The notes beneath the pieces are model-generated. The model was given only the letters and a program-made list of their open reading frames with translations, did no database searches and was not told the DNA's origin. Position numbers and translations under genes: made by a program. A stretch of 64,000 nt of DNA, from assembly GCA_023264735.1 (NCBI GenBank), contig JAHFVD010000015.1:75217-139216 (forward strand). The letters are read 5' to 3'. Source of the DNA: Mycobacterium sp. (GTDB taxonomy: Bacteria > Actinomycetota > Actinomycetes > Mycobacteriales > Mycobacteriaceae). Each line of letters starts with the position of its first letter. Within the stretch, counting starts at the first letter, position 1. This document shows, one piece after another, positions 43,119 through 51,529 of the stretch.

Positions 43119-44354
43119 ATGACAGCGTCATTGAGCGACGTGAACATTCTGAGTCCAGACGCGGTAAGCGATCCGTACACGTACTTCGCACCTTTGCGTG
43201 ACACGCGTCCGGTGTTCTGGGATACCCGGTACAAGTCATGGCTTCTCACCAGCCACGAAGTGGTGTCGAAAGCTCTTCGTGACGACCACTTTTCGTCGAA
43301 CCGAATTGTGCCGTTCATCGACAGCAAGCTCGCCGGGCCCGACGCGGATCCGCTGGTCCTGCGGGCATTCACGGTCCTCAAAGATTGGATGGTGTTCAAA
43401 GACGAGCCCGGACACGCCCGGTTGCGCGGTTTGGTGCGAACGGCTTTCACGCCGAGAGCGGTAGCACGGATGGAAGAAGGCGTGCGAAGGCTGTCTGAGG
43501 AACTTCTGGCCGCCATCGACTACGGATCGGAGTTCGACCTCATCGAACACTTCGCCTATCCGCTGCCGGCCATGGTGATCGCCGAAATGCTTGGCGTACC
43601 ACTACAGGACCGAGAGATGTTCCGTCGATGGTCGGAGGATATCGGGCCGCTAGTGTCGGGTGGCCTCGACGATCCGGACCGCTATCAGCGAGCCGCGAGC
43701 GCCATGGCGGAATTGGAAGAGTTCTTCACCGACCTGCTGCGCCACTATCGTGAGCACCCCGGCGACAACCTGATCACCGCGCTCATTCACGCCCACGACG
43801 CCAACGACAGCCTGACCGAGGCCGAGATCATCGCGACGTGCACCTTGGTGATGTTCGGCGGGCACGAGACGACGGCCAACCTGATCGCAAACTCCATCCT
43901 CGCGCTGATCCGTCATCCCGACGAGATGGACGCGCTCCGCGACGGTTTGGTGAGCCCCGCCGATGCGGTGGAGGAGTTCCTCCGCTACGACGGACCGGGC
44001 AAGGCCGTGGTGCGGTTGGTCGGTGAGGAGGTCGAGTACGGGGGTGAGGTGCTACGCCCTGGCGAGCGCGTGTTCATGGTGCTGGCCGCGGCCAATCATG
44101 ACCCTGCCGTATTCGGCGATCCGGACGCTCTGCGTCTGCGCCGAAACGCCAAGCAGCACGTGTCATTCGGGTTCGGCTCGCACTTCTGCCTGGGCGCCCC
44201 GCTGGCCCGATTGGAAGGCCGGATTGCACTGCCACTGCTGGCTACCGCGCTGCGTGGTTTTGAACTAGCCGACCGGGAGCTGAAGTGGCAACCTGTCTTC
44301 CTGACCCGGGGCCTGCAGGAGCTCTGGATCAAACCGGGTCGGGGAGTGGTGTGA
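43119..44354 (+). CDS. Cytochrome P450
   Basis: 411 residues, soluble bacterial class. The I-helix is MFGGHETTANLIANS (oxygen-activating Thr present), the ExxR pair is in VEEFLRYDGPG, and the haem loop is FGFGSHFCLGAPLARLE. It needs a ferredoxin and reductase, which are not in the window. It hydroxylates an unknown hydrophobic substrate. The stop codon overlaps the GTG of the next gene (GTGA). Confidence 0.94.
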   Translation: MTASLSDVNILSPDAVSDPYTYFAPLRDTRPVFWDTRYKSWLLTSHEVVSKALRDDHFSSNRIVPFIDSKLAGPDADPLVLRAFTVLKDWMVFKDEPGHARLRGLVRTAFTPRAVARMEEGVRRLSEELLAAIDYGSEFDLIEHFAYPLPAMVIAEMLGVPLQDREMFRRWSEDIGPLVSGGLDDPDRYQRAASAMAELEEFFTDLLRHYREHPGDNLITALIHAHDANDSLTEAEIIATCTLVMFGGHETTANLIANSILALIRHPDEMDALRDGLVSPADAVEEFLRYDGPGKAVVRLVGEEVEYGGEVLRPGERVFMVLAAANHDPAVFGDPDALRLRRNAKQHVSFGFGSHFCLGAPLARLEGRIALPLLATALRGFELADRELKWQPVFLTRGLQELWIKPGRGVV

Positions 44355-45985
44355 CCGCTGCGACGATCCCTGCGGAGCTGACGCGTCTTCCGGCCGGCCC
44401 CGGGCTCGGGAATGCTTTCTGGACAGCCGGTTCGGTTGGTCAGTTGCAGGTTCAGCGCTGCGGTTCGTGCGACACGATGGTGCACCCGTCGCATGAGTTG
44501 TGCCCCGACTGCGGCAGCGAAGAGCTTCGTCCGGAACCGGTATCGGGCGACGCGACGGTGGTGGCCGTGACGGTCAATCACCAACCCTGGACGCCGGAAC
44601 TCAGCCAGCCCTACGTCATAGCCGTGGTGTCCCTTGACGACGCGGTACATCTACGACTTGTGACCAACATCGTCGACTGCACTGCCGATCAGGTGTGCAT
44701 CGGCATGCGGGTACGCGCGCAGTTTCGCCAACTCGACGACGTGTGGATTCCGGTATTCGCGCCCACCGGCGTCGCGCCATCGGCGGTGACGGTCGACGAA
44801 CCGCTGACGCCGGCACCTCCGAAACCGTCGCGCCGGCGTTTCGAACGTGAGGTTGCGATCACCGGGCTGGGGAAATCCGAGTTCGCCCGCCGCGCAGAGG
44901 GTCCAGGTGCTGACCTGGTGCTCTCCGCGTGCCGTGCGGCGATCGCCGACGCTGGACTCGAACCCGGTGACATCGATGGGATCTCGGCCTATTGCGGCGC
45001 GGATCAAGCGACCATCGAGATTGGAAGGGTCGCAGGAGAACTCGGAATCGAGCAGGCCTGGTACAGCGGGGCGCACGAGGTCCCAGGGCAGACCGGTGCG
45101 GTGATCGCGGCCATGCTGAGCGTGGCGGCCGGTTTCTGTCGTCACGTGCTGTGCTGGACCGTGGTGACCTCGCAGGCGCGGCCCGGGTTGTACACCGGTA
45201 GCGAGACGGGACGGGTCAGCGGAGAGCCGCAGTGGTACGAGCCGTTCGGCGCGTTGTCCCCGGCCAACTGGATCGCATTGGCAGCATCGCAATATCTGCA
45301 CCGGTACGGCGTTTCCCGTGAGGCGCTGGGTTGGGTGGCGATCTCGGCGCGACGACATGCCGCGCGCAACCCCAACGCGATTTATCGCTCTCCGCTCAGC
45401 ATGAGCGATTACCTTGCCGCACGTTCGGTTTCGACTCCGTTCGGCCTGTATGACTGCGATGTGCCGTGCGACGGCGCGGTCGCGGTGGTGGTGTCCAGCG
45501 CCGCCGCCGCGGCGGATCTGCGACATCCGGTGATCGGTGTCGACGCCGTCGGCACCCGGATCACCGAGGTGCAGTCGTGGATTGACGGAACGCTGACCCA
45601 CCAACCGAACCTGTTCGGGCCGGCGGCCCATCTGTGGAGTCGGGCCAGCGTGGGACGAGACGATGTCGACTTCGCCAATCTCTACGACGGATTCACATTC
45701 AACGTGCTGTCCTGGTTGGAGGCGCTCGGGTTCTGCGGGCTTGGCGAGGCCGGCGACTTCGTGTCGGGCGGCACCCGGATCGGACCCGAGGGGACGTTGG
45801 TGGTCAACCCGCACGGGGGTCAGTTGTCGGCCGGGCGCAGCAACGGCTTCGGACAGCTCCACGAGGCGGTTGTCCAGCTCCGCGGAGACGCGGGGGCCCG
45901 ACAGGTCGCTCGCGCGCAAGTGGGTCTGGTGACCAGCGGTGGGGGGATACCCGCGAATTGCATGCTACTGACTAGAGCGAGCTGA
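44351..45985 (+). CDS. DUF35 zinc-ribbon/OB-fold fused to a thiolase-like (lipid-transfer-type) domain
   Basis: 544 residues from GTG 44351. Residues about 30-150 form a DUF35 unit: zinc ribbon CGSCDTMVHPSHELCPDCGSE plus an OB fold (VVAVTVNHQPW, YVIAVVSLDD). From about residue 175 a thiolase-fold chain starts (REVAITGLGKSEFARRAEG), with GWVAISARRHAARNP and NPHGGQLSAGRSNG. In cholesterol side-chain degradation the thiolase-like aldolase Ltp2 works with a separate DUF35 protein domain; here they are one chain. A retro-aldolase or thiolase role on an acyl-CoA is inferred. A stand-alone paralogue lies at 58220. Confidence 0.85.
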   Translation: MTAATIPAELTRLPAGPGLGNAFWTAGSVGQLQVQRCGSCDTMVHPSHELCPDCGSEELRPEPVSGDATVVAVTVNHQPWTPELSQPYVIAVVSLDDAVHLRLVTNIVDCTADQVCIGMRVRAQFRQLDDVWIPVFAPTGVAPSAVTVDEPLTPAPPKPSRRRFEREVAITGLGKSEFARRAEGPGADLVLSACRAAIADAGLEPGDIDGISAYCGADQATIEIGRVAGELGIEQAWYSGAHEVPGQTGAVIAAMLSVAAGFCRHVLCWTVVTSQARPGLYTGSETGRVSGEPQWYEPFGALSPANWIALAASQYLHRYGVSREALGWVAISARRHAARNPNAIYRSPLSMSDYLAARSVSTPFGLYDCDVPCDGAVAVVVSSAAAAADLRHPVIGVDAVGTRITEVQSWIDGTLTHQPNLFGPAAHLWSRASVGRDDVDFANLYDGFTFNVLSWLEALGFCGLGEAGDFVSGGTRIGPEGTLVVNPHGGQLSAGRSNGFGQLHEAVVQLRGDAGARQVARAQVGLVTSGGGIPANCMLLTRAS

Positions 45986-46013
45986 ATATGACTGTGAGAT
46001 TGGGAGTTTCGAT

Positions 46014-47123
46014 ATGATCGGACCCGCTGACGACTATCTGATCCATCAGACCCCCGAGCCGGTTCGGTACGTGGGAACCAGTGATCGGCGGTTCTACGAC
46101 CGGCACTTCCTTACCGGCCACTGTCGAGACCAGAGCATCTTCTTCCTCCTCGGGATGGGGTGCTATCCGAACCTCGGCGTGATCGACGCGTTTGCCTCCG
46201 TGGCCACCGCCGATGCCCAGCACACCACCCGCGGATCGCGGGAGCTGACCAGCGACCGGTTCGACACCGCCGATGTCGGTCCGATCACCCTGCAGGTACT
46301 CGAAGGACTGCGACACCTGCACTTCGAGGCGAAACCCTGCGGCCAAGCCGTCGAGGTGGACCTGCGGTGGCAGGCCGCCGCCGTGCCACTCGAGGAGCCG
46401 CCGCTGTTCAGCCGGGTACTGGGCCGGGTCATGGACCAGGGCACCCGCATCATCCAGACCGGGACGTGGAGCGGGCACCTTACCGTGGCCGGGCAGCGTT
46501 ACGAGGTGACGCCGGACAAGTGGTGGGGAGCCAGAGATCGGTCTTGGGGTGTGCGTTCGATGGGTTTGGAACGCGAACCCGCCGGTATCGCACAGGCGCA
46601 CAAGGTAGGACTCGAGCGACCGCCGCTGTGGATCTGGTCGCCGATGCAATTCGAGAACCGGACAATACATTTCAGCCTTTCTGAACACGCGGACGGTCGC
46701 CGCGAGGTGGAAACCGTGCTGCAGGCACCGGCGTCGGATCAGTCGACCGGTGGTGTCATTACGCTCGGCGAACCGGAGCACGATCTGAAGTTTGATGCCG
46801 AGACCCGGGAACTGCTGGAGGGATCTTCGGTCTCGTTCCGCGACGTCGACGGACGGCGGTGTACCGTCGCGCTGACGCCGTTGCATCGCGCGTACCTGCG
46901 TGCCGGGACCGGATACGGCGGTCCGGACCCGTGGCGACACGGTGCCTACCGTGGCCAGTCCTGGACTGATTCGGTGTCGTTCGACATCACCGATCCGGCG
47001 GTCACCGCCAAGATTGGCCCCACCCACGTCCTGTGCCGGATGGAGGCAGATACCGGCGAGGTCGGCTACGGGACGTTCGAGACCCAGGTCTTCGGGTCCT
47101 TTCCACGTTATGGGCTGTGCTGA
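46014..47123 (+). CDS. CrtC-like/DUF7064-DUF7065-type beta-sandwich protein, function unknown
   Basis: 369 residues, no signal peptide. It is rich in strands with Trp and charged residues (VTPDKWWGARDRSWGVRSMG; IWSPMQFENRTIHFSLSEH; HGAYRGQSWTDSVSFDI), reminiscent of the two-lobed hydroxyneurosporene-synthase (CrtC)/AttH lipocalin-like fold, which is often found beside APH-like kinases in actinobacterial catabolic clusters. No catalytic residues can be assigned. Its stop shares a base with the start of the next gene, which suggests a functional pair. Confidence 0.5.
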   Translation: MIGPADDYLIHQTPEPVRYVGTSDRRFYDRHFLTGHCRDQSIFFLLGMGCYPNLGVIDAFASVATADAQHTTRGSRELTSDRFDTADVGPITLQVLEGLRHLHFEAKPCGQAVEVDLRWQAAAVPLEEPPLFSRVLGRVMDQGTRIIQTGTWSGHLTVAGQRYEVTPDKWWGARDRSWGVRSMGLEREPAGIAQAHKVGLERPPLWIWSPMQFENRTIHFSLSEHADGRREVETVLQAPASDQSTGGVITLGEPEHDLKFDAETRELLEGSSVSFRDVDGRRCTVALTPLHRAYLRAGTGYGGPDPWRHGAYRGQSWTDSVSFDITDPAVTAKIGPTHVLCRMEADTGEVGYGTFETQVFGSFPRYGLC

Positions 47124-48154
47124 TGACGGCCACGGCGTGGGGGTCGGTATCGGGGACCTACGAGGCGCAACTTGGTGGGGCGCTGCAGGATTACGTGCGC
47201 GGTCGGGTGGGCTCCAGGGTCGAAATCGCCGGTCTGCGCAAGCTCTCCGGCGGCACCTCGCACGAAACGTGGGCATTCGACGTGCACGACGCCAGAGGCA
47301 ATGAAGTGCGCCGTCTGGTTCTGCGCCGAGACGTCGAACGCGGAATGCTCGACGGGGACCTCGACACCGAATTCACGTTGCTCGACGCGTTGGCTAGATC
47401 GGGCTTCCCGGTCCCGCGACCGTGGTGGTGTGAGGCGCAGGCGTCGCCGCTGGCGGCACCGTTCATGGTCGTGGGCCGGGTGGATGGCACCGACATCCGA
47501 AAGCACCTTGCCGCCCATCCCGACATCGATCGCGAAGGCCTGGGCACCGACCTCGTCGCCTTGCAGGCCCGGCTGCACCGACTCGACTGGCGTCGCGAAC
47601 TACCGCTATCGCCGGACGTGGCCGCCGGGGCCGGTGCCGAACTGGAAAAGTGGACCGCGGCGATCGATGCGACGGGAGTCGATCCCGGGCCGCTGGTGAA
47701 TGCCGCGACGTCGTGGATGAGCCGGAACCTACCGCCCGCGGCCAGGCTTGCGTTGGTACACGGCGATTTCAAGACGAACAACCTGGTGTTCGGGGTGGAC
47801 GGCCGCGTCACCGTGCTCGACTGGGAGTTGGCGCACATCGGGGATCCGTTGGAGGACATCGCCTGGACGATGTTGTGGACCACCGATTTCGACATCGTGG
47901 GCGGATTGCTCACGGCGGCCGAGTACCTGGCCGCCTACGAGAAAGCCGCGGGCGTAGCCCTGGATCCGGCGGCTCTGCTGTTCTGGCGGATTCTCGCGCT
48001 TGTCAAGCTCGCGGCGATATTCCTGACCGGTGTCTCCCACGGTTCGTCGACCAGTCCGACTCTGGCGCTGATGGGCCGTGGGATCTACCGCCTCGAAGCC
48101 GATCTCGCCGATCTACTGGAACTGTCACTGGACGAGGCGGCGAACCACCGATGA
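47123..48154 (+). CDS. Phosphotransferase family protein (APH/ACAD10-like)
   Basis: 343 residues. Kinase-like motifs: LSGGTSHETWAFDV (nucleotide loop), LVLRRDVERGML, LALVHGDFKTNNLVF (catalytic Asp and Asn) and VTVLDWELAHIGDP (metal Asp). This group includes the N-terminal kinase of ACAD10/ACAD11, which phosphorylates hydroxyacyl-CoAs before elimination; a similar role in this CoA pathway is a reasonable inference. It is overlapped on both sides (TGATG, ATGA) by the CrtC-like and DUF6285-like genes. Confidence 0.85.
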   Translation: MTATAWGSVSGTYEAQLGGALQDYVRGRVGSRVEIAGLRKLSGGTSHETWAFDVHDARGNEVRRLVLRRDVERGMLDGDLDTEFTLLDALARSGFPVPRPWWCEAQASPLAAPFMVVGRVDGTDIRKHLAAHPDIDREGLGTDLVALQARLHRLDWRRELPLSPDVAAGAGAELEKWTAAIDATGVDPGPLVNAATSWMSRNLPPAARLALVHGDFKTNNLVFGVDGRVTVLDWELAHIGDPLEDIAWTMLWTTDFDIVGGLLTAAEYLAAYEKAAGVALDPAALLFWRILALVKLAAIFLTGVSHGSSTSPTLALMGRGIYRLEADLADLLELSLDEAANHR

Positions 48155-48651
48155 GCATCGATGCGCTCGCCACGTTAGAGGTGGTCAGAACGTTTCTCAC
48201 CACCGACATCATGCCGGTGGTGCCCAAGGAGTCTGCCGGTGAACTGCGCGCTGCCGTGAAACTGCTCGAGACAGCAGCCATTGAGCTGGCCGACCGCCAC
48301 GGCTCTGTTCGTGTCGAGACCGACGATCTCATCGGCTTCTGCGCCCAGGCGGCGACGTTGCTCGGCCTGGCGTCGGTGGCGTCGGAGGCGACAGCTCAGG
48401 CCTGCCGCGCGCAAGCAGAGCCGAGTGGTCCTGCGCTGGAGCTGTTGAGGGCCGATGCCCGGTCGCTGTGCGCTGCCGTGTTGCCGCGCCTGCAGGACCG
48501 GGCCGCCGCGTCCGACCAAGCCCGCTCACTGCTCAAACACTTTTACCGCTGCCTTGGCGATCACGCCCGTTCACGGCTCACCTGGCAGTCGGTGTTCCCG
48601 GCGACAACTAGCAATCCGGGCGCCGAAGAACCACGAAAGGGACACGCATGA
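48151..48651 (+). CDS. Small helical protein, DUF6285-like
   Basis: 166 residues, almost entirely helical: LATLEVVRTFLTTDIMPVVP, ELRAAVKLLETAAIELADRHG and a C-terminal segment LLKHFYRCLGDHARSRLTW. Small proteins of this kind, called DUF6285 in databases, usually sit directly after APH-like phosphotransferases and probably act with them. It overlaps both neighbours by four bases. No enzymatic motif. Confidence 0.55.
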   Translation: MSIDALATLEVVRTFLTTDIMPVVPKESAGELRAAVKLLETAAIELADRHGSVRVETDDLIGFCAQAATLLGLASVASEATAQACRAQAEPSGPALELLRADARSLCAAVLPRLQDRAAASDQARSLLKHFYRCLGDHARSRLTWQSVFPATTSNPGAEEPRKGHA

Positions 48652-50081
48652 CCACGATCGAGACGGATACCCTGTTGGTGGCCGGAACCCAAGTGCGCGT
48701 GGAGAATCGGATCGCTGTGGTCAATCCGGCGACAGGTCGGGCATTCGCGGACTGCCCGGTCGCTTCGGATGCGCACTTGCAGCTGGCGATCGATTCCGCC
48801 GACGTGGCGCGGGTCGGCTGGGCTCGCGATGCCGACCTGCGCCGAACCATGCTTCTCGGCATGGCCGAGGTGCTCACCGAGAACCGGGATCTGCTGGCTA
48901 GGACGCTGAGTCAGGAGACCGGTGTTCCGTTGCGCGACACCACTATCGAAGCGGCCGGTGCTGCGGCTTTCGCGAAGTTCCGCGGAGCAGGCGTGCTGCC
49001 GGTGGACCAGATTCACGACGACGGCCGGCAGAGCGTTCGGGTATACCGCGCCCCGATCGGCATCGTTGGGGCAATCGTGCCGTGGAACGCGCCGCTGCTC
49101 ATCTCCGCCGAGAAGATCGCCACCGCGTTCGCGGCGGGCAATGTCGTGGTGCTCAAACCCTCGTTGTTGGCCCCGCTGACCACCGTTCTGCTGGGCTCGC
49201 TGCTGGCGGACGTCCTGCCGCCCGGCGTCCTGCACGTGCTTCCCGGCGACGACGACCTCGGCCGGGCACTGGTGGCGCACCGTAAGGTCGGCATGATCTC
49301 GTTCACCGGCAGTATCGGCGCCGGCCGCGCGATCATGGCGGCAGCAGCGCCAAGGCTGAAGCGGTTGTCTCTGGAACTCGGTGGCAATGACGCCGCAATC
49401 GTGCTGCCCGACATCGATATTCCCCGGGTCGCGTCGCAGATCTTCCGGGGCGCCTTCTACCGCAGCGGTCAGGTATGCGCAGCGATCAAGCGGCTCTACG
49501 TTCACGACGACATTCACGACGAGTTCGTCGCAGCGCTGGCCGACGTGGCCGAGAAGACCACGGTCGGTGGCCCTTTCGATCCAGACGTCACCATGGGCCC
49601 GCTCTCCAACCGGCCTCAGTTCGACCGCGTCCGACACCTCGTCGACGATGCGGTCAGCGCCGGCGCCACCATCGTCACCGGCGGGCACCCGATCGCGCGT
49701 GACGGCTACTTTCACGCCCCCACGCTGGTCACCGGGGTGGGACCGGGCGCGGCGGTGGTCGCCGAGGAGCAGTTCGGCCCGGTCCTTCCGATTCAGTCAT
49801 TCACCGACATCGATGCGACGGTGGCAGCAGCCAACGACACCGATTACGGGTTGGGCGCGTCGGTGTGGACTGCTGATGCGGACGCGGGCTCGGCGATCGC
49901 CGCCAACCTGGAGGCTGGGTCGGTGTGGGTGAACCGCCACGGCATCGTGTCCCCGGAGGTGCCGTTCGGCGGGATGAAGCAGAGTGGCGTCGGCCGGGCG
50001 AACGGTGGCCCTGGCCTCGACCAGTACAGCGAACTCAAGACCGTCAGCGTGGCGATCCACGCCAAGAAACCCAATCCCTAG
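48648..50081 (+). CDS. Aldehyde dehydrogenase
   Basis: 477 residues. NAD(P)-dependent ALDH with PIGIVGAIVPWNAPLLISAEKIATA, the LELGGNDAAIVLPD segment containing the general-base Glu, and the nucleophilic Cys in YRSGQVCAAIKRLYV (near residue 281). The ending EVPFGGMKQSGVGRANGGPG is typical. It oxidises an aldehyde intermediate to the acid, which could feed the CoA ligase at 41746. The start overlaps the previous gene. Confidence 0.94.
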   Translation: MTTIETDTLLVAGTQVRVENRIAVVNPATGRAFADCPVASDAHLQLAIDSADVARVGWARDADLRRTMLLGMAEVLTENRDLLARTLSQETGVPLRDTTIEAAGAAAFAKFRGAGVLPVDQIHDDGRQSVRVYRAPIGIVGAIVPWNAPLLISAEKIATAFAAGNVVVLKPSLLAPLTTVLLGSLLADVLPPGVLHVLPGDDDLGRALVAHRKVGMISFTGSIGAGRAIMAAAAPRLKRLSLELGGNDAAIVLPDIDIPRVASQIFRGAFYRSGQVCAAIKRLYVHDDIHDEFVAALADVAEKTTVGGPFDPDVTMGPLSNRPQFDRVRHLVDDAVSAGATIVTGGHPIARDGYFHAPTLVTGVGPGAAVVAEEQFGPVLPIQSFTDIDATVAAANDTDYGLGASVWTADADAGSAIAANLEAGSVWVNRHGIVSPEVPFGGMKQSGVGRANGGPGLDQYSELKTVSVAIHAKKPNP

Positions 50082-50101
50082 ACGAAGAAGGCGGTACGGC
50101 T

Positions 50102-50989
50102 ATGGAGAAGTTGCTCGGCGGGGGGATGTTCTTCGAGGGTCCTCGATGGCACGACGGGTATTGGTACGTCTCGGATCTGTACATGAGCCAGGTCCTGCGG
50201 GTCAGCGTCGACGGCGTCGCTGAACAGGTCCTCGAGGTGCCCAACCAGCCTTCGGGGTTGGGTTGGCTGCCCGATGGGTCACTGGTGGTGGTGTCGATGA
50301 AAGACCGGCGCCTGCTTCGCCGGTGGTCGGACGGCACGATCACCGAACACGCCGACCTGTCGGCACTGTCGCCGTACTACATCAACGACATGGCGGTCGA
50401 CGGGCAGGGGCGCGCCTACGTCGGCACGTTCGGTTTCGACCTGTTTGCCGGCGGCAAGCCCGAACCCGGTGCGATTGTGCGCGTCGATCCGGACGGCTCG
50501 GCGCACATCGCCGCGAGCGATCTGCGGTTCCCCAACGGCATGGTGGTCACGCCCGACGACAACACCCTGATCGTGGCCGAGTGTTTCGGCGGCCGGTTCA
50601 CCGCATTCGACATCGAGGCCGGCGGCGCCCTCAGCGGCCGCAGGGAATGGGCGAAGCTCGCGGACGCACCATCCTACGAATCGGTCGAGACCATCGTTGC
50701 AACCGATTTCGCGCCGGACGGCTGTGCCCTCGACGCCGACGGGCACATCTGGGTGGCTGACGCCCTCAACGGGCGCGTCTGCCGGGTCGCTCCCGGCGGG
50801 GAGATCACCGACGAACTGCGTCCGCCGGGAGACCTCGGGCTTTATGCGTGTGCGCTCGGCGGTCACGATGGCCATACGTTGCTGGTCTGCACCGCACCGA
50901 GTTTCGCCGAGCACGAACGAAAAGCCGCCAAAGAGGCCGAGTTGTACATCCACCGGGTCGACGTGCCGCGGGCGGAGGCGCCACGATGA
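50102..50989 (+). CDS. SMP-30/gluconolactonase-like hydrolase
   Basis: 295 residues from ATG 50102. Six-bladed propeller with metal-site landmarks: FFEGPRWHDGYWYVSD (metal Glu), PYYINDMAVDGQGRAYVG (Asn/Asp), LRFPNGMVVTPDDNTLIVAE (Asn) and GCALDADGHIWVAD (Asp). Such enzymes open lactones with a divalent cation. Lying beside a possible Baeyer-Villiger LLM oxygenase and a flavin reductase, it may hydrolyse the lactone product; that link is inference. Its 3' end overlaps the flavin reductase start. Confidence 0.87.
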   Translation: MEKLLGGGMFFEGPRWHDGYWYVSDLYMSQVLRVSVDGVAEQVLEVPNQPSGLGWLPDGSLVVVSMKDRRLLRRWSDGTITEHADLSALSPYYINDMAVDGQGRAYVGTFGFDLFAGGKPEPGAIVRVDPDGSAHIAASDLRFPNGMVVTPDDNTLIVAECFGGRFTAFDIEAGGALSGRREWAKLADAPSYESVETIVATDFAPDGCALDADGHIWVADALNGRVCRVAPGGEITDELRPPGDLGLYACALGGHDGHTLLVCTAPSFAEHERKAAKEAELYIHRVDVPRAEAPR

Positions 50990-51519
50990 CTACCGGTCAG
51001 AAGCTTCCGCCCATGGGTACGCGGGAGATCCAGAACATTTCGGAGGATCCGACCGATATTCGGCGCGCCTTCGCGTGCTTCCCCAGTGGTGTGACCGCGT
51101 TGTGCGGTCTCGCTGACGGGATTCCCGTAGGAATGGCGGCGAGTGCATTCACCCCGGTATCCATTGCGCCACCGTTGGTATCGGTGTGTATACAGAGCAG
51201 TTCGACGACGTGGCCAAAGCTTCGGCAGCTGCCCCGGCTGGGCATCAGTGTGCTAGCCGGCCATCAGCACATCGCGTGCCGCACGCTGTCGACGCGGGAC
51301 GGCGACCGGTTCGCCGGCGTGCCCTGGGACGCATCGGGATACGGGGCTGTCTTCGTCCATGAGGCCACGGCGTGGCTGGACTGTTCGGTGTACGACGAGG
51401 TCGTCGCCGGCGACCACCTCATCGTCCTGCTGGCCATCCATGGGTTGCACGCTGATCCCGACCAAGATCCACTGGTGTTCCATCTCAGCCGATTCCGCCA
51501 GCTGGACAGGACGTTGTGA
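50986..51519 (+). CDS. Flavin reductase family protein
   Basis: 177 residues. RRAFACFPSGVTALCGLADGIPVGMAASAFTPVSIAPPLVSVCI is the FMN-binding split-barrel signature of flavin reductases, followed by the HxxxC region (AGHQHIACRTLS) and YDEVVAGDHLIVLL near the C-terminus. It would supply reduced flavin to the LLM oxygenase. The ATG overlaps the lactonase stop. In M. tuberculosis a similar gene (Rv1939) sits beside ribA1, as here (from memory). Confidence 0.9.
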   Translation: MTTGQKLPPMGTREIQNISEDPTDIRRAFACFPSGVTALCGLADGIPVGMAASAFTPVSIAPPLVSVCIQSSSTTWPKLRQLPRLGISVLAGHQHIACRTLSTRDGDRFAGVPWDASGYGAVFVHEATAWLDCSVYDEVVAGDHLIVLLAIHGLHADPDQDPLVFHLSRFRQLDRTL

Positions 51520-51529
51520 CGGTGTTGCG

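Noticed and set aside
44651..47276. Two minus-strand frames of over 400 residues (44651-45919 and 45972-47276)
   Set aside because: They are antisense to the thiolase fusion and to the CrtC-like/phosphotransferase genes; Arg/His/Pro-rich, no start context.
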